In this document: positions 1 through 8,711 of the stretch, piece after piece
Layout: each line of letters opens with the position of its first letter
Position numbering within the stretch: the stretch's first letter is position 1
Assembly (NCBI RefSeq): GCF_051027545.1
Contig: NZ_CP194902.1
Location: 2,480,001-2,544,000 of the forward strand
Origin: Methylocaldum sp002005105
Lineage (GTDB): Bacteria; Pseudomonadota; Gammaproteobacteria; Methylococcales; Methylococcaceae
Direction: 5' to 3'
DNA: 64,000 bases
Notes under the pieces: generated by a model
What the model saw: only the letters and a program-made list of their open reading frames with translations
Database searches by the model: none
What the model was told of the DNA's origin: nothing
Made by a program: the position numbers and the translations under genes

Positions 1-995
1 CCATGCGGGCTTCCATTCTGGTCTTGGGGCCCTTGTTGGCGCGCTTCGGCCGTGCCGAGGTTTCGCTGCCCGGCGGTTGCGCCATCGGCAGCCGGCCGGT
101 GAATCTGCACCTGCACGGTCTGGCCGCGATGGGAGCCGATATCAATGTGAAGAACGGCTATATTCACGCCAGCGCCAAGCGTCTCAAAGGTTGCCGCCTG
201 GTTCTGGATCAGGTTACGGTTACCGGCACCGAGAATCTCATGATGGCGGCGGTGCTCGCGAAAGGGACGACCATCATCGAAAATGCCGCGCGCGAGCCCG
301 AGGTGGTGGATTTGGCCAATTTCCTCAATCAGATGGGCGCGAAAGTTTACGGCGCGGGATCCGACATCATGGAAATCGAAGGTGTCGAATCCCTATCCGC
401 CAACGGGCTGCACTACCGTATCCTGCCGGACCGCATCGAGACCGGCACGTATCTGGTGGCCGCCGCCATGACCGGCGGCCGGGTCAAATTGAAGAATACC
501 CGCCCGGATTTGTTGGACGCGGTCTTGGCCAAGCTTCGCGAGGCCGGGGCGCTGATCACGTGTACCGATTCGACCATCGAACTCGACATGCAGGGCAATC
601 GGCCGCAAGCGGTATCGCTGCGCACCGCGCCCTATCCGGCGTTTCCGACCGATATGCAGGCGCAATTCACGGCCATGAACACGGTTGCCGAGGGCGTCGG
701 CGTGATCACCGAGACCGTGTTCGAAAATCGGTTCATGCATGTGCACGAAATGCAGCGCATGGGGGCCGACATCCAGCTGGAATCCAATACCGCCATCGTT
801 CAGGGCAGGCCGAACCTGACGGCTGCACCGGTCATGGCCACCGATTTGAGGGCTTCGGCAAGCCTGGTGCTGGCCGGACTCGTGGCCGAAGGCCAGACCA
901 TCGTCGACCGGATTTATCATATCGATCGCGGATACGAGTGCATCGAAGAGAAGCTATCGCAGCTCGGCGCGGAGATACGCCGCATACCCAATTGA
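1..995 (+). CDS. murA: MurA, UDP-GlcNAc enolpyruvyl transferase (3' part, cut by window start)
   Basis: This enzyme transfers enolpyruvate from PEP to UDP-N-acetylglucosamine, the first committed cytoplasmic step of peptidoglycan synthesis. About 330 residues are visible, matching the family from roughly residue 90 of about 420, so the N-terminal quarter lies outside the window. The catalytic loop LPGGCAIGSRP is present, with its cysteine (the fosfomycin target) about 26 codons into the visible frame. Other family motifs are LPDRIETGTYLVAAA, FPTDMQAQF and TETVFENRFMHV. The ATG at position 3 is an internal methionine. hisG follows 10 bp downstream, so murA and the his genes are probably co-transcribed, an order common in beta- and gammaproteobacteria. 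Confidence 0.97.
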   Translation, partial: MRASILVLGPLLARFGRAEVSLPGGCAIGSRPVNLHLHGLAAMGADINVKNGYIHASAKRLKGCRLVLDQVTVTGTENLMMAAVLAKGTTIIENAAREPEVVDLANFLNQMGAKVYGAGSDIMEIEGVESLSANGLHYRILPDRIETGTYLVAAAMTGGRVKLKNTRPDLLDAVLAKLREAGALITCTDSTIELDMQGNRPQAVSLRTAPYPAFPTDMQAQFTAMNTVAEGVGVITETVFENRFMHVHEMQRMGADIQLESNTAIVQGRPNLTAAPVMATDLRASASLVLAGLVAEGQTIVDRIYHIDRGYECIEEKLSQLGAEIRRIPN

Positions 996-1005
996 AACGC
1001 CCCGC

Positions 1006-1650
1006 ATGCTCACTCTAGCCATATCGAAAGGACGTATCTACGAGGAGGCGCTCCCGCTGCTGGCGCAGGTCGGGATAGCTCCGACCGTGGATCCGGACAA
1101 GAGCCGTAAGCTGATCCTGCCGACCAATCGCGAGGATGTTCAGTTCCTGATTATCCGGGCTACCGACGTGCCCACCTACGTGGAATACGGAGCCGCCGAT
1201 CTCGGAATCGCCGGCAAGGACGTATTGGTCGAGTACGATGCCCAAGGGCTGTACGAGCCGCTGGATCTGGGCATTGCCCGCTGCCGATTGATGACGGCGG
1301 CCATGAAGGATTCGGCGCCCGTGCCGAGAGGTCGATTGCGGGTGGCGACCAAATATGTGAAAACTACCCACCGTTATTTCGCCAGCCGCGGCATTCAGGC
1401 GGATATCATTAAGCTTTACGGTTCTATGGAACTGGCGCCTCTCGTAGGTTTGGCCCACTGCATCGTCGATCTCGTCGACACCGGAAACACGCTGAAGGCC
1501 AATGGACTCGAGCCGCGCGATCTGATCATGGACGTCAGCAGCCGGCTCATCGTCAACAAGGCCGCGATGAAGATGAAGCACCGCGAGGTCACGTCCTTCG
1601 TCGAAGAATTGAGGCAAGTCGTCAGCGAACGCAGCAAGCAAGCGGGGTAA
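1006..1650 (+). CDS. hisG: HisG, ATP phosphoribosyltransferase (short form)
   Basis: HisG condenses ATP with PRPP in the first step of histidine synthesis. At 214 residues this is the short form, which lacks the C-terminal regulatory domain and in known systems works with HisZ. No hisZ is in the window. The PRPP-binding loop DLVDTGNTLK lies at about 155-164, and the YGAADLGIAGKD segment at about 61-72. The gene sits 10 bp after murA and 5 bp before hisD, consistent with one operon. The ATG start at 1006 fits the family N-terminus (MLTLAISKGRI). Confidence 0.96.
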   Translation: MLTLAISKGRIYEEALPLLAQVGIAPTVDPDKSRKLILPTNREDVQFLIIRATDVPTYVEYGAADLGIAGKDVLVEYDAQGLYEPLDLGIARCRLMTAAMKDSAPVPRGRLRVATKYVKTTHRYFASRGIQADIIKLYGSMELAPLVGLAHCIVDLVDTGNTLKANGLEPRDLIMDVSSRLIVNKAAMKMKHREVTSFVEELRQVVSERSKQAG

Positions 1651-1655
1651 GCACC

Positions 1656-2969
1656 ATGTTGGATATCTCGATTACCCGTCTCGAAGCGGGGTCAGCGAAT
1701 TTCGCGAAGGGTCTGGACGCGGTTTTGGCCTGGGACGAAGCCGAGGACGCGGCGATTCACGCGCGGGTGATGGACATCATCGCGCGTATCCGGAAGGAGG
1801 GCGATGCCGCGCTGATAGAACTCACCCGTCTTTATGACCGTTTCGACGCGGTGAACGCCTCGGGTCTCGAACTGTCGCGCGACGAGCTGAAAAAGGCGTG
1901 GGACGGTTTGCCCGCCGAATCGGCCGAGGCGTTGATGAAGGCCGGGGATCGCATCCGGCTGTACGCCGAGCGCCAGAAGATGGACTCCTGGCGCTATGCG
2001 GAACCCGACGGCACGGTGCTGGGACAGCAAGTGACGCCCTTGGACAAGGTCGGCGTCTATGTGCCCGGCGGAAAGGCGGCTTATCCATCGTCGGTATTGA
2101 TGAACGCCATTCCGGCGAAGGTGGCCGGCGTGCCGGAGATCGTCATGGTGGTTCCGACTCCGGGCGGCGAGACCAATCCCCTGGTTCTCGCGGCCGCTTA
2201 TCTTGCCGGCATAGACCGCGTATTTCGGATCGGCGGCGCGCAGGCGGTGGCGGCGCTGGCTTACGGCACCGCCACGGTGCCGCGCGTCGACAAGATCGTC
2301 GGCCCCGGCAATATCTACGTGGCTACCGCGAAAAAGCTGGTGTTCGGCCAGGTGGGCATCGACATGGTGGCGGGCCCGTCGGAAATTCTCGTCATCAGCG
2401 ACGGCGGCACCGACCCGGACTGGATTGCCATGGACCTTTTTTCGCAGGCCGAGCACGACGAGGATGCCCAGGCGATACTGGTCAGTCCGAACCGCGCTCA
2501 TCTGGATGCGGTGGAAGCGAGCATACGCCGTCTGTTGCCGACCATGGAGCGGGCCGAAGTCATCCGGACCTCGCTGTCCCGCCGCGGCGCTCTGATCGAA
2601 GTCCGGGATCTGGACGAGGCGGCGGAGGTGGCGAATCGCATCGCGCCCGAGCACCTTGAGCTTTCCGTGGAAGATCCGGAAAGTTTGGCTACCAAAATCC
2701 GCAATGCCGGCGCCATTTTCATGGGCCGCTATACGGCGGAAGCCTTGGGCGACTACTGCGCCGGTCCCAATCACGTGCTGCCCACCTCGGGGACCGCCAG
2801 ATTTTCGTCGCCTTTGGGCGTTTACGATTTCCAAAAGCGGTCCAGCCTGATTTTCTGCTCACCGCAAGGCGCCGACCAATTGGCGAGGACCGCGTCCGTG
2901 CTGGCACGAGGCGAGGGACTGACGGCTCATGCGCGCTCCGCCGAATACCGGATCGTAGAACGCTCATGA
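1656..2969 (+). CDS. hisD: HisD, histidinol dehydrogenase
   Basis: This zinc enzyme oxidises histidinol to histidine with two NAD+ in the last two steps of the pathway. Its 437 residues are the normal length. Visible motifs are VGVYVPGGKAAYPSSVLMN near 132-150, GPGNIYVATAKK near 216-227, the MVAGPSEILVI segment near 237-247, QAEHDEDA near 264-271 with the expected zinc ligands Gln264 and His267, and APEHLEL with the catalytic Glu-His pair. The stop codon overlaps the hisC start as ATGA, indicating translational coupling. Confidence 0.97.
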   Translation: MLDISITRLEAGSANFAKGLDAVLAWDEAEDAAIHARVMDIIARIRKEGDAALIELTRLYDRFDAVNASGLELSRDELKKAWDGLPAESAEALMKAGDRIRLYAERQKMDSWRYAEPDGTVLGQQVTPLDKVGVYVPGGKAAYPSSVLMNAIPAKVAGVPEIVMVVPTPGGETNPLVLAAAYLAGIDRVFRIGGAQAVAALAYGTATVPRVDKIVGPGNIYVATAKKLVFGQVGIDMVAGPSEILVISDGGTDPDWIAMDLFSQAEHDEDAQAILVSPNRAHLDAVEASIRRLLPTMERAEVIRTSLSRRGALIEVRDLDEAAEVANRIAPEHLELSVEDPESLATKIRNAGAIFMGRYTAEALGDYCAGPNHVLPTSGTARFSSPLGVYDFQKRSSLIFCSPQGADQLARTASVLARGEGLTAHARSAEYRIVERS

Positions 2970-4057
2970 GCGATCTCGCGAGCAAGGTCTGTTCCTTGCT
3001 GAGACCGGAAATACTGGCTTTGTCGGCCTATCACGTTCCGGATTCTTCGGGTTACGTCAAATTGGATGCCATGGAAAATCCTTATTCGTGGCCGGATGAC
3101 ATGGTCGAGGAATGGCTGGCCCGGCTCCGCGAAGCTCAGCCGAATCGCTATCCCGATCCCTCGTGCAACCGGCTCAAAGCCAAGTTGCGCGAAGCTTACG
3201 GGGTGCCCGAGGAAGCCGATCTCCTGATGGGGAACGGTTCCGACGAAATCATTCAGATCATTCTCATGGCACTGCAAGGACGCGACGCGACGGTTTTGGC
3301 GCCCGAGCCGACTTTCGTCATGTACCGGCAGATCGCGTCCTGCTTGGGGCTCAAGTTTGTAGGCGTACCCTTGCGGGAAGCGGACTTTGCTCTGGACATG
3401 GACGCGATGCGGGCGGCGATCGAGACGCATCGACCTGCCGTGATCTTTCTGGCCTACCCCAACAACCCGACCGGCAATTTGTTCCATACCGACGATGTCG
3501 CCGAAATCCTGCAAATAGCTCCGGGATTGGTGGTCTTGGACGAAGCCTACACGGCCTATGCGGGGCGCAGCTTCATGCCTCGACTCGCGGAATTCGATAG
3601 GCTCCTAGTCATGCGCACACTGTCCAAATTGGGGCTGGCGGGGCTGCGCTTGGGTTTCTTGGCCGGCGCCAAGGCCTGGATCGACGAATTCGACAAGATT
3701 CGGCTGCCATACAATGTCAACGTATTGACCCAAATCAGCACCGAATTCGCCATCGAGAAGCGGAGTGTGCTAGAGGCTCAGGTGGGGCTCATTTTGCAGG
3801 ACCGGCAGTACTTATACGAAGAACTTGGCCGGCTTTCCGGTGTCCAGGTCTATCAGAGCGACGCTAATTTCATCTTGTTCAGGCTGTTGCGGCACGATGC
3901 CAATCAAGTGTTTCGGAAGCTGAAAGATTCGGGCGTCTTGATCAAGAATCTGCACCCTTCCGGCGGCCGGCTGGTGGGGTGTTTGCGTGTAACCATCGGA
4001 ATGCCGGAGGAAAATCGCAAATTCCTTAAGGCGCTTGCGAACGTTCTGGCTTCGTAG
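2966..4057 (+). CDS. hisC: HisC, histidinol-phosphate aminotransferase
   Basis: This is a PLP-dependent fold-type I aminotransferase that converts imidazole-acetol phosphate to histidinol phosphate. The 363 residues carry NNPTG at 166-170, DEAY at 192-195 and the PLP lysine in TLSKLGLAGLRLG (Lys221). The gene overlaps hisD by 4 bp and closes the visible his cluster. The other his genes are not in the window. Confidence 0.95.
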   Translation: MSDLASKVCSLLRPEILALSAYHVPDSSGYVKLDAMENPYSWPDDMVEEWLARLREAQPNRYPDPSCNRLKAKLREAYGVPEEADLLMGNGSDEIIQIILMALQGRDATVLAPEPTFVMYRQIASCLGLKFVGVPLREADFALDMDAMRAAIETHRPAVIFLAYPNNPTGNLFHTDDVAEILQIAPGLVVLDEAYTAYAGRSFMPRLAEFDRLLVMRTLSKLGLAGLRLGFLAGAKAWIDEFDKIRLPYNVNVLTQISTEFAIEKRSVLEAQVGLILQDRQYLYEELGRLSGVQVYQSDANFILFRLLRHDANQVFRKLKDSGVLIKNLHPSGGRLVGCLRVTIGMPEENRKFLKALANVLAS

Positions 4058-4125
4058 GGCATATATCCTGTGCTATTGCTTTCTGAGCCTTTCTCAAACA
4101 AAATCCTCCCCCCTGGAGAAACGCA

Positions 4126-4155
4126 TTGTCAACTATAACGATTCAACGATATGGA
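4126..4155 (+). promoter_or_regulatory. candidate promoter of the petABC operon
   Basis: The 179 bp between hisC and the chosen petA start contain a possible -35 TTGTCA (4126-4131) and -10 TATGGA (4150-4155) with an 18 bp spacer. A second TATAAC at 4134-4139 is an alternative -10. This is a weak assignment from consensus matching only. Confidence 0.3.
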
Positions 4156-4236
4156 ACTGGCGGGTTCCGGAATTAGAACCAAATACAATTGAAAACGATA
4201 AGACCTAGCTTAGAGGGGTACTCGGGAGATGTTGGC

Positions 4237-4830
4237 ATGACTACTGAAGGCGTGGATATCGACAAACGCCGTTTTTTAACCCAGGCGGCGGTGGTTATCG
4301 GCGCCATAGGCACCGGCGCCGCGACGGCGCCGTTCATCTCGTCCATGAAGCCCAGCGCCAAGGCAGAAGCCTTGGGGGCTCCGGTGGAAGTCGATATCAG
4401 CAAGATCGAGCCAGGACAATTGATTCGCGTCTTGTGGCGGGGCAAGCCGGTTTGGATATTGAACAGAACTCCCAACAGCTTGGCGATCCTGCCGACGCTC
4501 GACGACCAATTGCGTGATCCCCGGTCGAAAGAGTCGGAACAGCCGAAAGCGATGACTAACGAGTTTCGGTCCATCAAGCCCGAGATTTTTGTCGCTGTCG
4601 GCATCTGCACCCACCTCGGATGTTCTCCCGTCTATCGTCCCGAAGTTGCACCCGCCGACTTGGGGCCGGACTGGAAGGGCGGATTTTTCTGCCCCTGCCA
4701 CGGCTCTCGCTTTGATTTGGCGGGGCGCGTGTACAAGGCGGTTCCGGCACCGACCAATCTGGTAATTCCGCCTTATCACTTTGTAGGCGATACGCGCATC
4801 GTAATCGGTATGAGCGGCGGCGAGGAGTAG
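4237..4830 (+). CDS. petA: PetA, Rieske iron-sulfur subunit of cytochrome bc1
   Basis: The Rieske protein accepts electrons from quinol at the Qo site and passes them to cytochrome c1 through its 2Fe-2S cluster. From the ATG at 4237 it has 197 residues. An N-terminal twin-arginine segment (KRRFLTQ, residues 10-16) precedes a hydrophobic anchor to about residue 35. The cluster ligands lie in CTHLGC (124-129) and CPCH (152-155). I chose 4237 because GGGAG at 4224-4228 sits 8 bp upstream. The frame is open to an unlikely TTG at 4189. petB follows after 5 bp. Confidence 0.95.
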   Translation: MTTEGVDIDKRRFLTQAAVVIGAIGTGAATAPFISSMKPSAKAEALGAPVEVDISKIEPGQLIRVLWRGKPVWILNRTPNSLAILPTLDDQLRDPRSKESEQPKAMTNEFRSIKPEIFVAVGICTHLGCSPVYRPEVAPADLGPDWKGGFFCPCHGSRFDLAGRVYKAVPAPTNLVIPPYHFVGDTRIVIGMSGGEE

Positions 4831-4835
4831 GCGAG

Positions 4836-6257
4836 ATGGCTTCGGAAAAAGCAAAAGCTCTTTTGAATTGGTTGGACGAGCGGTTTCCGGTCACGAAGCT
4901 CTGGACAAGCCAGCTCACTGAATACTACGTTCCGAAGAATTTCAATTTCCTGTATTTCTTCGGTTCCCTGGCGATACTCGTACTCGTCAATCAGATCCTG
5001 ACCGGGATTTTTCTGACGATGCACTACAAGCCCTCGGCCGAACTCGCGTTCGATTCGGTCGAATACATCATGCGCGATGTCGATTACGGCTGGCTGCTCC
5101 GGTACATGCACTCGACGGGCGCGTCGATGTTTTTCATCGTCATCTACGTTCACATGTTCCGGGCGATCTTCTACGGCTCTTTCAAGAAGCCTCGGGAACT
5201 GATCTGGCTGTTCGGCATGACGCTTTTCCTGCTCCTCATGGCGGAAGCCTTCATGGGCTATCTGCTGCCTTGGGGGCAAATGTCCTACTGGGGAGCGCAG
5301 GTCATCATCTCGCTGTTCGGTGCGATTCCGGTCATCGGCGAAGACCTCGCGATATGGGTCCGGGGCGATTACGTGGTCGCCGATGCGACCTTGAACCGGT
5401 TTTTCGCGCTCCACGTCGTCGGGATTCCCCTGGCCATCCTGATTCTGGTGGTGTTTCACCTGGTCGCCCTGCGGACCACGGGTTCCAGCAATCCAGACGG
5501 CATCGAGATCAAGAAACAGAAGGCCGAAAACGGCGTTCCGATCGACGGCATACCGTTCCATCCGTATTACACCGTCAAGGATCTGTACGCCGCGGTCATT
5601 TTCCTGATCGTCTGTTCGATCGTCATCTTCTACATGCCGGAAGTGGGCGGGTATTTCCTGGAGCATCCGAACTTCGAACCGGCAAATCCGGCGGCGACGC
5701 CCGAGCACATTCAGCCGGTATGGTACTTCACGCCGTTTTACTCGGTGTTACGCGCGATTCCGAATAAGCTGGGCGGCGTCATGGCGATGGGGGCATCGAT
5801 CGTTCTGCTGTTCTTGCTGCCGTGGCTGGATCGCTCGCCGGTGAAATCGATCCGCTACCGAGGGGGGATTTTTAAAATCGCGCTGGCGTTGTTCGTGGTG
5901 AGTTTTTTCGGACTCGGCATACTCGGAACCAAGCCCGTCACGCCGACTGCAACGGCGTTTGCTCGGCTGTTCACGATCATTTATTTCGCTTTCCTGCTTT
6001 TGATGCCGTTTTATCCGAGTTTTGAAAAAACCAAACCGGTACCCGAACGCTTGGCCGAACCCGTTATTCCGCTAAGCAAGCGCGAGGGCAAGCATTGGCG
6101 GATGGTCGAACGCGGCGTGGAGGCAGTTCGGACCAGTGCGTTCTATCGGAACGTGAAAGCGCGGTTAGAGGCTGTTGGAGCCCATCCCTATTATCAAAAC
6201 GTAAAAGAACGGCTATCGGCGGTAACCGGATGGCTGAAAACTTACGGAAGCAAATAA
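4836..6257 (+). CDS. petB: PetB, cytochrome b with an unusual C-terminal extension
   Basis: This is the membrane-embedded, two-haem subunit of the bc1 complex that carries the quinol oxidation and reduction sites. Haem ligands are visible as His92/His106 and His193/His208. The Qo motif is PVWY (294-297) in place of the textbook PEWY, a form I associate with beta- and gammaproteobacteria. The protein has 473 residues against about 400-420 usually. The extra part, from about residue 415, is hydrophilic and contains a tandem repeat (FYRNVKARLEAVGAH at 436-450, YYQNVKERLSAVTG at 452-465). It lies between petA and petC with gaps of 5 and 2 bp. Confidence 0.96.
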   Translation: MASEKAKALLNWLDERFPVTKLWTSQLTEYYVPKNFNFLYFFGSLAILVLVNQILTGIFLTMHYKPSAELAFDSVEYIMRDVDYGWLLRYMHSTGASMFFIVIYVHMFRAIFYGSFKKPRELIWLFGMTLFLLLMAEAFMGYLLPWGQMSYWGAQVIISLFGAIPVIGEDLAIWVRGDYVVADATLNRFFALHVVGIPLAILILVVFHLVALRTTGSSNPDGIEIKKQKAENGVPIDGIPFHPYYTVKDLYAAVIFLIVCSIVIFYMPEVGGYFLEHPNFEPANPAATPEHIQPVWYFTPFYSVLRAIPNKLGGVMAMGASIVLLFLLPWLDRSPVKSIRYRGGIFKIALALFVVSFFGLGILGTKPVTPTATAFARLFTIIYFAFLLLMPFYPSFEKTKPVPERLAEPVIPLSKREGKHWRMVERGVEAVRTSAFYRNVKARLEAVGAHPYYQNVKERLSAVTGWLKTYGSK

Positions 6258-6259
6258 GA

Positions 6260-6982
6260 ATGAAAACGGCATTCGGCATAGCACTGTTGTTATTTTCTTT
6301 TGCTGCGTCTGCGGTAGATCCGGTAAAGCCACTCTTGGACGCCGATGTGGATATTTTCGATACCGATTCGGTTCGGAGAGGAGCCGGTTTCTTCGCCAAC
6401 TACTGCATGGGGTGCCATTCCGCGAAGCAGATTCGCTACTCGCGGATCGCCAAGGACCTGGAGCTCAGCGAGGACACCATGCGACGCGAGTTCATGTTCG
6501 GCAATGTCAAAATTCACGACTATCTCGAGACCGCGATGAGCAAGGAGGATGGGGAAAACGCCTTCGGCGTGGCGCCGCCCGATCTTTCTCTCGTCGTGCG
6601 GGCCAAGGGCGGGGATTGGGTCTATAGCTATCTCAAAGGCTTTTATACCGATCCCAAGCGGCCGTTCGGGGTAAACAATCTGGTTTCTCCGGACGTAGCG
6701 ATGCCCAATGTCTTATGGGAGCTGCAAGGCACTCAAGAGCCTGTGATCAAGAAGATCAATGGCGCAGATGCGGTCATCGACGTTCGGCTGGTCAAGAAAG
6801 GCGAGATGCCGCCTAAGGAATTCGACCAAGCCCTGACGGACATCGTCAACTTTCTTGCATATGTGTCGGAGCCTTCCAAGCTTCAACGTCTTCCGCTCGG
6901 AAAATACGTCATCTTATTCCTAGTGGTGCTGGCGGTAATCATGTACCGATTGAAGAAAGAATATTGGAAGAATATTCATTGA
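6260..6982 (+). CDS. petC: PetC, cytochrome c1
   Basis: Cytochrome c1 carries electrons from the Rieske centre to soluble cytochrome c. From the ATG at 6260 it has 240 residues: a signal peptide (MKTAFGIALLLFSFAASA), a covalent haem motif CMGCH (49-53), and a C-terminal membrane anchor around YVILFLVVLAVIMY near 216-229, followed by a basic tail. The frame stays open upstream into petB, but 6260 gives a proper signal peptide and begins 2 bp after the petB stop. It completes petABC. Confidence 0.95.
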   Translation: MKTAFGIALLLFSFAASAVDPVKPLLDADVDIFDTDSVRRGAGFFANYCMGCHSAKQIRYSRIAKDLELSEDTMRREFMFGNVKIHDYLETAMSKEDGENAFGVAPPDLSLVVRAKGGDWVYSYLKGFYTDPKRPFGVNNLVSPDVAMPNVLWELQGTQEPVIKKINGADAVIDVRLVKKGEMPPKEFDQALTDIVNFLAYVSEPSKLQRLPLGKYVILFLVVLAVIMYRLKKEYWKNIH

Positions 6983-7008
6983 GGTTTAATGGTAAAATGA
7001 GCGGCCGG

Positions 7009-7101
7009 CCGGTTGGAAACCGATGATGTTCGTAGGCGCTCGCAGCGAACGACTTTTCCCGGCGGAGGCCGGTGCGCCAACCGTTAATTTTTTCCAACCG
7101 G
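7009..7101 (+). other. long inverted repeat in the petC-sspA intergenic region
   Basis: CCGGTTGGAAA at 7009-7019 is the exact reverse complement of TTTCCAACCGG at 7091-7101. The 71 bp between them contain further short dyads (GTTCG/CGAAC, CCGG/CCGG). No T-run follows. It could be an RNA leader of sspA, a processing or terminating structure after petC, or a repeat element. Confidence 0.4.
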
Positions 7102-7131
7102 AACCTTTTAGTCTTTCTTGAGGTGTTCAGC

Positions 7132-7779
7132 GTGGCAACCACTGCCAGTCGCAAATCGGTAATGACGCTTTTTTGTTCCCCGACCTGCGCCTATAGCCAC
7201 AGAACACGGATTGTTTTATTCGAAAAAGGAATTGCGGCGGATATCGAATATGTCGATGCCAATCAGCCGCCGGAAGAATTGCTTGCGCTGAATCCCCACG
7301 GGAACACCCCGACGATGGTGGACCGCGATCTGGTGCTGTACGAGTCCCGGATCATCATGGAATACTTGGACGAACGTTTTCCTCATCCGCCGTTGCACCC
7401 CATGGACCCCGTATCGAGAGCGCGGGCTCGCATGTTGGTCCATCGTATCGACCAGGATTGGTACCGATTGCTGGACGAAATCGAAAGTTCGGAGGATAAA
7501 AAGGACACCAAAGCGAAGAAACTGCTGCGGGACAGTCTTATTGCCGCGGCTCCGGCATTCGCTTCCAAGCCTTATTTTCTCAGTGACGAATTTTCTTTGG
7601 TAGACTGTACGCTCGCTCCGCTGCTTTGGCGCTTGCCCACGTTGGGCATAGATCTGCCGAAACAGGCGGAGGCGATTACGGCCTATGCTCGACACTTGTT
7701 TGAGCGCGATGCGTTTCAAGCCAGTTTAAGTGAACAAGAGCGGGATTTAACCTCTTTTGCCGAGCCGCTGAGTGCCTGA
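7132..7779 (+). CDS. sspA: SspA, stringent starvation protein A
   Basis: SspA is a glutathione-S-transferase-fold protein that binds RNA polymerase and alters transcription under starvation and acid stress in enterobacteria. I start it at GTG 7132, giving 215 residues, because GAGG lies about 8-9 bp upstream and the family N-terminus (RKSVMTLF) follows directly. A GTG at 7072 would add 20 unlikely residues. The thioredoxin-like part contains CSPTCAYSHR and the helical C-terminal half begins near residue 90. The stop overlaps the sspB start as TGATG, the usual sspAB coupling. Confidence 0.93.
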   Translation: MATTASRKSVMTLFCSPTCAYSHRTRIVLFEKGIAADIEYVDANQPPEELLALNPHGNTPTMVDRDLVLYESRIIMEYLDERFPHPPLHPMDPVSRARARMLVHRIDQDWYRLLDEIESSEDKKDTKAKKLLRDSLIAAAPAFASKPYFLSDEFSLVDCTLAPLLWRLPTLGIDLPKQAEAITAYARHLFERDAFQASLSEQERDLTSFAEPLSA

Positions 7780-8171
7780 TGACTTCGCTCAAGCCGTATT
7801 TGATACGAGCGATATACGACTGGATAGTCGATAACCAATTCACGCCCTATCTGCTCGTCGATGCCGAGGCGCAGGGTGTCGTCGTGCCCAGGCAGTACGT
7901 TCAAGACGGAAAGATCGTGCTGAATTTGCGGCCGCAAGCCGTGCACGGCTTGTCTCTGGGTAATCAAGAGGTCGAGTTCGGTGCCCGATTCGGCGGAACG
8001 CCGATGCAAATAACCGTCCCGATGCGCGCAGTTCTGGCTATATATGCGCAAGAAAACGGAAAAGGAATGATTTTCGACGATGAGGGAGATGACGACACGC
8101 CTCCACCCGCCGATTCCGCGCCTCAGACACCTAGCACGAAGAAAAAGCCGGTGCTCAAGGTCGTCAAGTAA
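7779..8171 (+). CDS. sspB: SspB, ClpXP specificity adaptor
   Basis: SspB delivers ssrA-tagged stalled-ribosome products to the ClpXP protease. The 130 residues show the SspB fold region (PYLIRAIYDWIVDN, TPYLLVDAE, VLNLRPQAVHGL) followed by an acidic flexible linker (about 95-120). They end in LKVVK, matching the C-terminal ClpX-docking tail of the family. The start overlaps the sspA stop. A REP-like palindrome at 8177-8204 follows and may end transcription. Confidence 0.93.
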   Translation: MTSLKPYLIRAIYDWIVDNQFTPYLLVDAEAQGVVVPRQYVQDGKIVLNLRPQAVHGLSLGNQEVEFGARFGGTPMQITVPMRAVLAIYAQENGKGMIFDDEGDDDTPPPADSAPQTPSTKKKPVLKVVK

Positions 8172-8176
8172 CTCAC

Positions 8177-8204
8177 TTGTAGGTCGGCAATCCTTTGCCG
8201 ACAA
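8177..8204. repeat. REP-like palindrome between convergent genes
   Basis: The 28 bp sequence TTGTAGGTCGGCAATCC...CCGACAA forms a near-perfect hairpin. It is the same family as the elements at 43572-43766 and the degenerate copy near 27496-27560. It lies between the convergent sspB and DUF1820 genes, where it could act as a bidirectional terminator or mRNA stabiliser. Confidence 0.7.
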
Positions 8205-8213
8205 ACGTGTGCG

Positions 8214-8543
8214 CTACGACTTGTCCGGCACGTAAAACTTCGTGACTTTGCCCGATTGACCCGCCTCCCGATCGAGGGGAATGATCTTGGCGGTCCCGCG
8301 GCGTTCCACCTGATCGATGCGAATGATTTCATGCATCGGAATGAATGAGCGCCGGACATTGGCAAATTCCGTCTTTAGCTTCTCTTCATAAGGATCTACG
8401 ACCACGGATGTGGTCTCGCCGAAAATAAAATCCTCAATCACCACGAATCCGAACATCTCGCCCTGGAAAACCCGCTTGGCATACATTTCGTAAACCTGGT
8501 TCTGATTGATAAAGACGACCTTGTAAATCAGATTATCCGACAT
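8214..8543 (-). CDS. DUF1820 family protein
   Basis: This is a 109-residue soluble protein with the conserved features I associate with DUF1820: IYKVVFINQNQVYEMYAK near the N-terminus, GFVVIEDFIFGE, VVVDPYEEKLK, and the central RRSFIPMHEIIRIDQVE. The family is widespread in gammaproteobacteria and has no established function that I know of. No signal peptide or membrane segment is visible. It converges with sspB and diverges from the DUF488 gene. Confidence 0.8.
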   Translation of the reverse strand: MSDNLIYKVVFINQNQVYEMYAKRVFQGEMFGFVVIEDFIFGETTSVVVDPYEEKLKTEFANVRRSFIPMHEIIRIDQVERRGTAKIIPLDREAGQSGKVTKFYVPDKS

Positions 8544-8711
8544 GATAGTTAGCTAGGTATTGGGGAGGTGGTTCGGGGCGGACGGGACGTGGGGCTTATT
8601 ATAAGGCAATTAGCGCACTCGACGTACGTTGCTGTCAGCCTCAAGCATTTCGCGCGGCCGGCTGACTGTATGTTAGTTGCCATCGATTTCGTGGTTTCGC
8701 GAGGAGTCTTC

